In this document: positions 53,593-64,000 of the stretch, in pieces
Position numbering within the stretch: the stretch's first letter is position 1
Layout of the letters: the number at the start of each line of letters is the position of its first letter
Assembly (NCBI GenBank): GCA_001574975.1
Contig: KQ965757.1
Span: 136,037 to 200,036 of the forward strand
Direction: 5' to 3'
DNA length: 64,000 nt
Origin: Gonapodya prolifera JEL478
Lineage: Eukaryota > Monoblepharomycota > Monoblepharidomycetes > Monoblepharidales > Gonapodyaceae
Translations under genes and position numbers: made by a program
Notes under the pieces: model-generated
What the model was told of the DNA's origin: nothing
The model's input: only the letters and a program-made list of their open reading frames with translations
Database searches by the model: none

Positions 53593-56000
53593 ATGGCGAC
53601 AGAGGAGAAACAAGAAGCTGCGTGAGTGACGACACCAAGCGTGCCGACCCTGGATTTACAACTGCGAACGTGTCTCATCCCGTTCGTCTGCTCCCAAACC
53701 CCACGTGCTTGCCCACTCCAGGAAGCTCGCAATCTCGGTCGATGGAGCGGGCGACGACTGGACCGTGGAGGAAGAGGCTGCCGTCGTGAAGAAGCTGGAC
53801 AAGTACATCATGTCAGTATAGGTATATCCAAAGACGACGCCGGGGAGAGTTCGGGTGGTTTCATGCCTGCACGGGTTGGGAGGGTCTCGTGTGCGATTCT
53901 CAAGAGGAATTGGCACGTCAGCCACCGGTCTCCGTCGGTGTCCTAAATTTCATACGTGGACCCGCCCTGATCTGTTTTTGCACTCACACACACAGGCCGG
54001 CTGTCTGTCTTCTGTACTTGGCCAACTATCTCGACCGTGGAAACATCGGTAATGCCAAAGTCGCCAACACCGACGTCGAGCACGCCGGGATGTTATATGA
54101 GTGAGTTGTCTCTTCTGCTTTTGGAGGCAGTCGCCCTTGACACGGAGATCCAATCACAGCTTGAACATGACCTCTCTGGATTACAACTTTGCGCTCGGGA
54201 TTTTCTTCTTGGGGTACTGTCTTGGAGAGATTCCCTGCAACTTCTTCCTGTGAGTTTCCTTCCTGTCCTATCTCTGCCCCCAAAGCGCATTTCCTGACAC
54301 TTGTTCCCGTTCCCAGCAAAGCGTGGGGTGCCCGCCGCTGGTTCGCCCGCATTCTCATTACCTGGGGAATCTTCGCCATGTGTCTGGGCGCTGTCCAAAA
54401 CTTTGTCGGTCTCATGGTCGTCCGGTTCCTGTTTGGCGTTGCCGAGGCTGGTTTCTTCCCCGTGAGTATCAGCAAGCACGGGTTTCACCAAACGACGGAA
54501 CTAGATCAACGCGTTTCTTTCGATCGCAGGGTATGACCTTCTACTTCATCCTCTTCTACCGACCCTACGAACGCGCCCGTCGCGTGTCGTGGCTCTACAC
54601 CATGTCGCCCTGTGCATCTGCCTTGTGCGTAACTGATCCGATAACCTCTCGTTTTTTGCGAACATTTCATTAATTCCATTATCCTACAAACCACTCAGCT
54701 CCGGTCTCCTCGCCACAGCCATCAGCTACATGAACGGCCTCGCCGGCGTCGCGGGTTGGCGATGGATCTTCATCATCGAAGGGGTGAGTAGTCCTTTCCC
54801 TCACCCTCTCCTGACTGTTCCCCCTCACAACATCTAATTCATTCCAGGCGCCCTCCATAATCCTCGGCGTCGCCACTCTGTTCTACCTCCCCGACTACCC
54901 CAGCACATGCTGGTTCCTCAACGAGCGCGAGAAGTACATCGCCATCAACCGCCTGCCCAAGGATGACGTAAAGCAGAGCCACAAGACGTTTGTCCTGAGC
55001 GAGTACCTCCTGATGTTCAAGGATATGCGCGTTTGGTGCTTCACCTTCAGTGCGTATAATGCTTTTGGGTACGCCGTAGTGGCGCGTTCTGACCTCTTCT
55101 TGTGTGTGTGTCGTGTCGGCAGTGTACCTCATCTGGAACAACTCCAGCTACGCAAACTCGGCCTACCTACCCACTGTGATCAAGGCGATGGGGTACACGT
55201 CTACTACGGCTCAGCTCCTCACCGTTCCGATCTACGTGAGTGCTCTCCGTTCATGCCGCAATCTGAACCAACTCATGCAAATGACGCACCTTCAGTTCTC
55301 CGGCCTGATTGCCATTCCCTTCCTTGGAGAATTCGCTGACCGCACCAAGAAAAACTGGATGGCGATATCGATTTCTATCATTACTTCGCTTACTGGTTTC
55401 ATCAGTGAGTCCATGGAGGTCACACGAGTAATGTTTGACTCCCCTTACTGACGTATGTTGAACAGTCAACGCCGCAGCAACGAACAGCGCCCCAGCTCGA
55501 TACTTTGGCCTGTTCTTGAACGTCATCGGAATCGTCACACAGTGAGTCCTCATAAGCTCACTGACGCGCCACTATCCTTGAGCTCACCACACACCCATAC
55601 AGACTCGGTCCCCTGATGGCCTGGATCGCCCAATTGTTCCACGGCGAAGGTGCAACAAAGGTCGCCGGAGCCATCGGGTTCATCTCCGGATTAGGTCATC
55701 TGGGAGGCATTGTCGGCCCGCAGATCTTCCAGGATGACGACAAGCCCAAATACACCAGGGCGTGGACGATCCTCGCGGTGTCTTACGCTGTGCACTTATC
55801 GTTTGTGTGGTTGATTCAGTACATTTACGGATTCAGCAAGGCTGCGAAGGAGGATGTGAGTCTTCAGAATATTAAATCATTGATTTCTCGAGCGGTTGCT
55901 GACTCTGCTGACCCACCTCCAGGAACAATACCACGCTGTGCACGACAAGTTACATGATGGTCAACACCAGCTCAAAAAACAGGAGGCGCAAGAAGTGTAA
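53593..56000 (+). CDS. MFS transporter, allantoate/nicotinate permease type
   Basis: A twelve-span plasma-membrane symporter of the fungal anion:cation family (Dal5/Tna1 group) for small organic anions. Over ten exons. A cytosolic N-terminus (ATEEKQEAA.., VEEEAAVVKKLDKYIM) precedes PAVCLLYLANYLDRGNIGNA, the D-R-x-N/G family motif in span 1. Then SLDYNFALGIFFLGYCLGEI, GARRWFARILITWGIFAMCL, FVGLMVVRFLFGVAEAGFFP, GMTFYFILFYRPYERARRVS, MNGLAGVAGWRWIFIIEG, SIILGVATLFYLPDYPSTCW, NSSYANSAYLPTVIKAMGYT, FSGLIAIPFLGEFADRTKKN (loop 8-9 motif), ARYFGLFLNVIGIVTQLGPL and KYTRAWTILAVSYAVHLSFV. The tail HAVHDKLHDGQHQLKKQEAQ is cytosolic. The substrate within the family cannot be told. Confidence 0.85.
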
Positions 56001-56165
56001 TGTCTTTGTTCACACCCAGCTTGGCATAGCACGAATGTTTTGTTTTCAACTGTTGCTGTTGCCGAGTCTTTCATTTCATTTTTTATTGTAGTAACAATTT
56101 GTTGCATAAAATTTGGCTTTGGACGGAACTGAGTCGAACACACTAAAACTGGCGAGTGTTCTTCC

Positions 56166-58606
56166 ATGAACACGCGGCCAACGCATCCGTACAGCTACAC
56201 GTACAAGTTCGTCATTGAATTCTTTCTCCCTCCGAATTCCTTGCCGCGGAACGGAAACACTGCTGGGGAAAGCAGCATCGACCCACCACAACCTGTGGAC
56301 CCACAAGATCCAAATCACACAGGTGAGTTGAGCATAGGTATTGCTCTCATTCAATCGATGATTTTGTCACCGGAGCCTCTCTGGTAGCTCTTTCGGGTTC
56401 AGGCGGACAGTCAGCTGAAGGGCAGACACAACCGTTTCCAAACGACATCTTTTCCCCAAACCTTATTGGTTCTTACAAGTTCGCATTTCCGCGCGACCGG
56501 AATCTGAAGAAGGCGTCCAGGAAGGCCGAAGCTGCACCGGACGGACAGAAGCAATCGAGCTTGCAGGGAACGAGTACTGCTGTCGATCATTCGAGCGGAG
56601 CGGAGGACGGCAAGGGCTCCAGAGACAGGAAAGGAGTCACTGCTAGGGCTAACACTGCCGCGAAGACGAGAAAGCCTACAGATAACCCTGCACAAGACTA
56701 TCGGTTCGGTCCCATAAGCGTTGACTGGATGGATTTCATCGACGGCCAGGACGGTGCAGACAGCAAGGTACGTTATTATTGCTCTTTTGAAATGAAAGCC
56801 CTTATATCGGAACGTTACTTGCCACTTGCCCTGTAGGGAGCCCCCGAAGAAGTTGATCCTTCCTCTTCGGCGGTTTTCGTCCCAAATTCATCAGGCCAAT
56901 CCTTGTTCAACTCTGGTGTCATCCACTTGTATCGTGACCCGACCTTGCTTGATGCTATCCGGGCGAAGGCAGATGCAAATGTTACTCCCTCCGATGGTGG
57001 TGTTGATCCAGCAAATCCGCCTCCCGAACACACCATTCTCGCCGTGCTTGCCGTCCCTCCATTTATGACAACGTCCGACTTTTTGGCTTTCCTCACACCT
57101 TCCCATCTTCGGCGCATTGCGCATCTCCGATTTTTGCGCGACTCTCTTCCCAACCGATACATGGTTCTGCTCAAGTTTCGGGAGGCTAAGTACGCGGAAG
57201 CGTTTCGAGCGGAATTCACCGGCCGGAAGTTTAGCTCACTCGGCAAAGAAATATGTCAAGTTGTGACCGTTTCCGGTGTGTACTTCGTTGGTCGAGAATT
57301 GGACATTAGCGGTGCAGGAGCTGGCACCACCACGGGTCAATCTATTGATATGGAGCGCCTGTTTGCACTTTCACCACACAATCCATCGAAATCACCCACA
57401 ATGACGACGGGAGATCGTCACGCATCTTCGACTGTGGAATTGCCCACCTGTCCGGTCTGTCTCGACAGAATGGACCCTCCGACAACAGGGCTGCTGACAA
57501 CCCTATGCCTCCACACCTTCCACTCGTCGTGTCTCACAAAATGGGAGCCGCTATCCTGCCCGATTTGCCGTTCCACAACCACACCTGATCCCCTCGCACC
57601 CCCTACTTCTTCGTGCTCTGCTTGCGGTTCAACGAAGTCTTCGGATCTCTGGATTTGCCTTGTATGCGGGAACATTGGTTGTGGTCGTTATGTCGGAGGG
57701 CACGCTACCGAACATTGGAAACGAACTGGACATGTTTACGCAATGGAGTTGCTGAGTCAACGAGTTTGGGACTACGCCGGAGACGGTTATGTACACAGGG
57801 TGGCGGTAGACGGAAGTGGAAAGCTCGTGGAGGTTGGGCCAGGGCTGGATGAAGCTGGGATGTCGCTTGTTGGGCGTGACCATGGCGTGTCCGCAGAGGT
57901 GGAATTGGGAGCAGGTTCTCCTGTGCCAGGGAATGGTGGTAACGAAGTTCGGGCACTTGCGCAACGGGATCAAGGTGACTCGTCGGCGGATCGCGGGAAG
58001 GGCTTTGATATGTCGTCCGGCAGGGACCAGTCATCTCCTGGGAGAGGTGGTGGCAGTCCGGCGTCACCTTTTGTGCACCGATCCAAACTTGACGACATTG
58101 GCTTGGAGTATACAGCGCTCCTAGCTTCCCAACTTGAGGCCCAGCGAATGTTCTACGAGTCTCGCATCAGCGATGTCGAAACCCGCCTGAGTGAGAAACT
58201 CTCGGAACTCACTTCGGAAGTTTCGGACCTTCAAACGGGCAGAACCCATGCCGAGCGGGAGTTGCATGAATTGAAAGAGAGGACCTTACCATCACTGACC
58301 AAAGAGAAGCAAACGCTGGAAAGGAACCTCGCCAAGGCAACAAGCCAAGTATCGCAACTGCAGTCTTCACTGTCGCTTGAGAAATCTCTTAATGCGAATT
58401 TGATCGCTCGTATGGAGACTACAACAAAGACTTTGGCCGAACGGGATAAGGAAGTGACTGAATTACGGGAACAAGTGAGGGACTTGATGTTCTTCTTGGA
58501 GGCGGGGAAGGTGGTTCAAGAGAAAGGAGAGCTGCAAGGAGGTAGCGTTGTGGGAGTTGAAAGCGGCACTGATAAGGGAAAGAAGAAGAGTCGCGGTAAA
58601 AAGTAA
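56166..58606 (+). CDS. ETP1: ETP1/BRAP2 RING ubiquitin ligase
   Basis: Three exons, the last very long. ATG 56166 begins NTRPTHPYSYTYKFVIEFFL. A disordered basic segment (KKASRKAEAAPDGQKQSS) follows. The BRAP2 RRM-like domain is HTILAVLAVPPFMTTSDFLA, LRRIAHLRFLRDSLPNRYMV and LLKFREAKYAEAFRAEFTGR. The RING reads PTCPVCLDRMDPPTTGLLTT, LCLHTFHSSCLTKWEPLSCP, ICRS. The UBP-type zinc finger is SSCSACGSTKSSDLWICLVC, GNIGCGRYVGGHATEHWKRT, GHVYAMELLSQRVWDYAGDG. A coiled coil of about 130 residues (LEYTALLASQLEAQRMFYES onward) and a Lys-rich end (KGKKKSRGKK) complete the family layout. Etp1 acts in the ethanol and nutrient response in yeast, BRAP2 in Ras signalling. Domain order is exactly as in the family. 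Confidence 0.93.
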
Positions 58607-58820
58607 CTTTAGTTCGCTGGTACGACGCCTGCATTTGCAACAGCTGTTCTTGCAAGGTGTCTTAATTCATGCAAAGATCACGCAGAAGCATCGAATACAC
58701 TACACTCGTATGTCTATTCTTACAAGATTAAGCATTGATTAGAAGAAATACTATGGGTAGAGTAGCAATGTAGGTATCCCAAAGGAAAAACTTGACACAA
58801 AGGCGGGCGTGCAGTCTTCA

Positions 58821-61419
58821 TTAGATCTTGAGAAGTTCCAACTCCTTGAACAGTTCGTCGAACTGGGTTTCAACTTCCTTCTTTTTCATTTGATGCTGAT
58901 GCGAGGTCTTGTTCTGGTGTTCTCGCTCCCATTCGTCTCCACTTGTTCCACTCTCGTCACTTCCAACCTCAATCTCCGCTTGCTGGCTCCTTGCAGTTCC
59001 CGTCCTCTCCACAGATTCTATCTTTGACAAATTAATCAGGTTCGCTCTCTTTGTTGGTGAAACAGGCTCGGGGATAATGTTGTTCGGTGCCCTCACGGAT
59101 GTTGACCGGCCACGATTAGGAAATACGATGTTGGATGTCATGGGCGTCTCGATTCCCGTGGAAATGCGGGTGTCAACAATGAGAGATGGTCCGCGTACAT
59201 CAGCGCGTTGAACTTGGTTCTTAAGTGGTCCCTGCTGGTGATGAATACTGTGCATGCTTGGAGACTGAGTGATGTCGGGTGTGTGGTTCAAGAGAGTAGT
59301 GGTGGATGCCATTTGTCCTGGCGCTGTCGTTATCATTTGAGAAAACCAATTGTGTGTCTAATGGCGTCGCCGTCAAACCTACTTTCAATTTTCTCCAACC
59401 GGACCACTGGTAAGTCCGCAAAGTCAGCGCTGCGGTTCAGTCTGATGGGGCTCCGAGCAGCAACATCAAGCTGGAATGGTGGAAGATACACAAGTGTCGA
59501 CGTAGGATGGACCACAGTGACGGGGATCTCGAAAGACAACTCGTCACTAAACGAATCGCATTTTGTGAGTGGGTGACTTCCGGATTACGTTGCGTTTGAG
59601 CCAAAGGAACACGTACTCGCCGGCACTGATGCCCACTTGAATGCAGAAACTGACATCGATGAATACTGTTCCCGTCACTGTGCGACATGTAATCTGTGTG
59701 GCCATGTCACGATTCCATCACTAAGCGTCGACTCCAAGAGCTCATTTACTCACAGGCACATCCAATCCCACACCAACTCGCCTGTCCTCCCCCGGCTCCA
59801 CTCCACACCAGCTACTCCACTTGGCTACTCGCACATTCGCCTCCGCCTTCCCCGTGTCGTCGTCCTCATTCTCTTCGCACCATGGAAGTTCCGATCCGTT
59901 TCGAAAGGTGGGTACATGCGCGTCATCAACGCGGGTGGCGGTGTACGTCTTTTGAGCTGCGAGCTTTCTTTGAAAAGCCGAAGGGTATACCGGGGTGATG
60001 CCAGGTGAAGGAGGGAGGTCAGGGCGGGACTTTGACGGTTTTGGAGCTGTACGAGTGAATGTTTTCACTCGTCGAATGAGGGATAAGCGCAGGTTGGTAA
60101 TCTGAAAACAAAAGGTGGACTAACGTCTTGGACACATGAGGCAAGACCTGGACTGACCTTTTTCGCACTTTGGTTCCTGATCTCCACGCCGACAGTCCCC
60201 ACGGCGCCTGCAATCCACACTCCCGTATCGCAATCTTGGTCCTCCATTCCCCCGAGGACATTCACCCAGGCTCTCAGATACACACTTCCCTTATTGAGCC
60301 AACCGCCAAACGCGCCCTTTGCTCCGTTAAGAAGCTGGGAGTCTGTGAAGAGGCGAGCTGGGAAGCGAGGGAGATGAAGCGGGTGACTGCCAAGAAGGAA
60401 AACGTCACGGTGAAGGGCAAGAGGAGGAGGTGCAGGCGACGTCACTGCAGCCGAATTCGGTTTCGTGTGGACATATCTGAATAGTTTTTGAGAATTGGCT
60501 TGTTTGTCGGCACTATTATAAATGGAACACTTCATTCAGACTCACGCTGACACAACATATCTGATACCACCAAACTTCTTTGACCAGAAAGAGCTTGGAA
60601 GAGGTTGCGGACCATGCTCAGCAAGGGACCTGTCCTCGACATTTGTTTTGGAGGGGACAGGAATCTTGAACGAGAAAACGGTCATGCCCTTCTTTGCGAG
60701 GAAGAAGCCGGCGTTATCTGGGCGGCTCGGGACCACCGCATCCTAAATTTGCAGATGGTATTGCTTAGAATTTACCCAAGCGAATCACCCTGTACTTTTT
60801 CTCACCGAAGGGGCGGTGTCACTGCCTTGAAGCACCGATGCAGATTCCAAGAACTTTCGTCGCGTCACCTTCACCTTCAGAGTCTTATCCGCAACCTCTG
60901 GAAGTGATACGCTATGTTATCCCCATTTACCACGACAGCAACGTTTCTGATGCACGCACCTTCGTAACCAGTGATCTCTAAAACAATGTCACCAATTCGC
61001 ATTTTCTTTCCAGTTCGACATTCGATTTCGAGCCTTCCCTCGATTGGCTGCCCTGCAAGGTACACGTCTCTGTCCAGCCACATCGCCATCTTGACAAAGG
61101 AGTTCTTTGATTGCGGCTTTGGGAGCTCTGGTTTCGCGTCAATGTTCAAACTTCGTCCTGACACGTACGTCCCATAGGCGTCAGTATCGGGCTCCAGCGA
61201 CGTGACGGGAATTGCTCCAAGTGATACAGCGCGACTTGGCGTGGAATGCGCACTTCTGTGTGACATGCTTGCGCTTGAACTCTGCTCCTCCATCAGGCGA
61301 CGCGATGGGCCAGCGGACGCGCTTCTCTTGATTGAGGCGACGCGGATGGACAGCGAAGACTCGGCGCACGGGTCCGCGTAGATGCGAGATGGGCTCCAGC
61401 TCTGATGGGTGGAACTCAT
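58821..61419 (-). CDS. arrestin-domain (ART-like) protein
   Basis: An arrestin-fold adaptor that links membrane transporters to ubiquitin ligases. ATG 61419 opens SSTHQSWSPSRIYADPCAES, with a Ser-rich N-terminus (SIKRSASAGPSRRLMEEQSS). The N-arrestin lobe is MWLDRDVYLAGQPIEGRLEI, KMRIGDIVLEITGYEG, then RPDNAGFFLAKKGMTVFSFK and IPVPSKTNVEDRS with PLPSSFWSKKFGGIRYVVS. The C lobe is NKGSVYLRAWVNVLGGMEDQ, TAPKPSKSRPDLPPSPGITP, VFIDVSFCIQVGISAGEYVF, LSFEIPVTVVHPTSTLVYLP. A Ser/Thr-rich tail with VETQFDELFKELELLKI ends the protein. No clear PPxY was seen. It starts 62 bases downstream of the stop of the ubiquitin protease on the same strand. Confidence 0.75.
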
Positions 61420-61481
61420 CGTGGAATTGGTATTTGCTGTGGACACTCAAATTCAGGTGACCAATTGGTACAGCGAATTTA

Positions 61482-64000
61482 TTACAGTGCAGATGCAAAC
61501 GCCTGCCGACGAACATAAAACAAAATATAGGCTGCCTTCGTCTGATGTTCACAAAGCATAGATCATTAGCCATTTCGATGCGAGCCCGAATGGGGAGACG
61601 AGCATCATACCTTCACATCCCTCTCCGATATGGTTGTTACACGTGAGTCATCAAAGTTATACCACTCCCCTCGGTATCCATTCCGCACGAATGCGGTGTA
61701 ATGCCCACCATTCAGGCCCCCGAAATGGTTCTAATGAATTCCGGCCACGCGTACGAAGAAGCAATTGAGGGGACGATATCCACGTTCAACTGAATTACAG
61801 ACTCACCGAGACAGCATAGAGGTCGTATGTGTACTGCTCCGCCAAGCTCTCATCTCTTGCCACTCCAGGAACATCGCCAAGGTATCGCGACAGATCCCAG
61901 CCGCCTATGGGAAAGTCCACATACTGGTCCAACTTGTTCTTGAAGGGCCCCTCGTGGTAGAACCGCTTCAACTGAACAATGAGGAGATTCGGCGACCGAC
62001 TCAACCATATTTGCTTTGTGGATTTTCGGGGCGTCCGTTCCCGCGGGCATTGCCATGCGTCCTCACCATCGAGAACTTCCAACTTGAGGAACTCGTCAAG
62101 GCAGTCCGTGATCGTGATCGCACCGGAAGCAGCTCGACGTGGAGGTCGTGCCGGTATGGGAAGTTGGAGGTACATGAATGTGTTAAAGGTGTAGGATTTC
62201 TGGAGCAAAAGGAAACAATTGAAGCAACTTCGATAAACGCATCAATAGAACACAAGTTTGCTCACATGTCGGCAAGTCAAACATTCGAGTACGCTCCCGT
62301 ACTGCCCCTGGAAATCTCTGACGATGATACTGTCGTTGGACCTCATATAGCGGTCCCACGCCCTTACAGCCTGCTGCCCCATAGGTAGCCTTGCCTCGGC
62401 CTCCTCTTCACTCTTGGTCATGGGTGGAATCCGAACATTCCCAATCCGACCACGGTTGAGGTCCTCGTGCAGAGCATCCATAAGGAACGCAAGGAACTCC
62501 TGCGAATCCTGCTGTTCGGTTCCCCGGAACTGGGGGGCGTGTTGACACACAGCATCCCGGAGGTCGTCGGGTACGAGGTACGTGAGATCGCCTCGCCAGA
62601 GTTGCTGAACGAGCCCAGCGAAGCGCTCCGCAACAATACCGCCAGTCCCAAGGGAATTCGAGCGGTTCAGATCGCGTTTATAGCGACCGTCTAAGGGATG
62701 TATGGCGAGTGGTGAGCATCATCTCACAGGTTTGAAAGTTCAGTAGGTACACTCACTCCTGAAATATGCCGCCAAAGGAACCGTCCCACTCAAGCACTGC
62801 ACGGTCGAATTCATATAGCACGTATTCCCCATATTCTTCAACCCCGTCGTGCCCACATTCGCACTCGTCGGGTTCAACTCCCAGTTTTCGGGTCCAGGAC
62901 CACCGAACCCGCCACCAGGTCGTACAGGAACAGCAGGAGCCGGCGCCGAGCCACCACCCCCACGAACATTGGGCGGCGATAACGGGCTGAAAAATCGCTG
63001 CTGGTGCCCGCCAGCACCAGGAGACGACGCCCTTGGCGCACGGAACGACTCGGCGTAGGGGCGTTCGAATGGCTTGGGAGGGATTAAGGGAGGTGGTTGA
63101 TTTTCTCTGGAGCCGCCCCGTTGTAGCGATCCATACGCCCCGGTAGCGGCGACGACGGGTGGAGAAGGGGGACGGAAAGGCGCCTGGAAGACGAGTCCCG
63201 CCGGACCAGAAGATTGTGCCCGTTGGGGAACGCGTGGCATAATTGATGTAGGACGGGTAAGGTCCGAGGGTTGAGGGGGGAGAGAGGGGAGAGCGGGTGG
63301 GTAGGACGACACTTGACCGCTCGGTGGGCGAGACAGTGGAAGTGCTGGGGCAGGGCCCGTGTCGAAACCGTAGGCGGCAGACGCACGGAGAGATGCGGTG
63401 CGCGGGGACGGGTTATTGATGGAAGGATCTACCGAACAGTTTGGTTCAGAATCCTTTCCCATACATCCCACTGGAAGTCGATCCTACTCACAATTGAACT
63501 CGAACCCAGCATAAGGGTCGTCGAAATCCCGAGTCCTCCCTCGCTCTTGCCCATACTCTTTCTCTGATCCTCTGCGAGAAGTGTTTGGTCGAGCCAGAGC
63601 GGCTGCCGGAGCTTGAATGTTCAAAGGAAGCGGTCGCAGGGGTTGATTCGCCCGGGGTGCTGGAGATTCGTACGCTTGAGGGTTGTAAGATTCTGCGAAC
63701 GAAGTGCCTCCGCCACCTCCGGGGCGTGAGGAGCGGTCGCTGGGATGTTTCGTAAGCTGCATATGGTGAGGTTCGTTCATGAGGAAACGAATCGTCCTCC
63801 CGTCGAACAGCAAAACATACATAGTCGGCAACCCCTCTCACGATACCATCTTGCGCCACCGCTGTCAGAGTCCAGCTCCCCTTGATGCCGATTCCTCCCC
63901 ATCCCTCGACACCTCGCTCGATGAAATCCAGCTCCTTCCCAGCGACTTGTTTCCGCCACCCCTCCCATCCTCCAGTGAGCATGACGGTCGCTGGGCGGTT
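61482..64000 (-). CDS. rhodanese-ubiquitin-specific protease (UBP, Doa4-like), 5' end outside the window
   Basis: A deubiquitinase of the USP/UCH-2 family. The edge of the window holds the end of a rhodanese domain, ATVMLTGGWEGWRKQVAGKE, as in yeast Doa4/Ubp4 and human USP8. A long Pro/Ser/Arg-rich linker follows (PSGQVSSYPPALPSLPPQ, PPLIPPKPFERPYAES). The catalytic domain has the Cys box GTTGLKNMGNTCYMNSTVQC, TEQQDSQEFLAFLMDALHED (QDA-x-EF-like), ITDCLDEFLKLEVLDGEDAW, NLLIVQLKRFYHEGPFKNKL (the L-x-x-x-LKRF motif), NHFGGLNGGHYTAFVRN (His box) and WYNFDDSRV (Asp). The last exon reads TKAAYILFYVRRQAFASAL. The zinc-finger Cys pairs common in the group appear reduced: LTCRH is seen, and WQCPRER keeps only one Cys of the second pair. 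A role in recycling ubiquitin at endosomes is inferred from the domain order. Confidence 0.9.

Overview
The window is intron-rich nuclear DNA from a fungus. Almost every gene is split by short GT..AG introns of roughly 50-150 bases, and several genes belong to sets typical of fungi: a His6-type histidine enzyme, an Esf2 ribosome-assembly factor, a Ugo1-like mitochondrial fusion protein and an Etp1/BRAP2 RING protein. A decayed membrane-sensor gene and an intracellular lipid-binding-protein-like family point to an early-diverging, perhaps zoosporic (chytrid-like) lineage, but that placement is inference. No rRNA, tRNA, CRISPR, viral or retroelement sequence was recognised.

Layout. 0-10 kb, mostly minus strand: a Dabb-domain protein, an atypical Rho-type GTPase, two uncharacterised membrane proteins, an ankyrin protein, a glyoxalase-fold (VOC) protein and ESF2. 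10-14.3 kb, plus strand: three tandem copies of a small-protein family whose N-terminal half resembles animal fatty-acid-binding proteins; the middle copy has lost its 5' exons. 14.4-15.4 kb: a broken amine oxidase with its halves on opposite strands. 15.6-20 kb: an ECHDC1-type ethylmalonyl-CoA decarboxylase, an NDUFA4-like subunit, and a hydratase ending in the peroxisomal signal SKL. 20-24 kb: a truncated sensor, a CRAL-TRIO lipid-transfer protein and a methyltransferase fragment. 24.5-30.7 kb: HIS6, UGO1-like and IMP dehydrogenase. 31-37.7 kb: a tandem trio of multi-pass membrane proteins sharing a charged N-terminal motif, the middle one decayed. 38-44.8 kb: two paralogous serine hydrolases (SERHL type) flanking NDUFS6 and a dead MYND-finger gene. 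45-50 kb: a DOPA-dioxygenase-family gene, a degenerate tandem repeat, and a small secreted cysteine-containing protein in otherwise gene-poor DNA. 50.8-64 kb: an extended SDR, an allantoate-permease-type transporter, ETP1/BRAP2, an arrestin-like protein and a rhodanese-ubiquitin protease running off the right edge.

Themes. Lipid and acyl-CoA handling recurs: lipid-binding-like family, ECHDC1, peroxisomal hydratase, CRAL-TRIO. Ubiquitin and trafficking functions cluster at the right end, where an arrestin gene lies 62 bases downstream of a ubiquitin protease. Local tandem duplication followed by loss of one member is the main evolutionary pattern. Exon joins were worked out by eye. They are firm for the lipid-binding-like genes, HIS6, NDUFS6 and the outer exons of most others, and tentative where stated.
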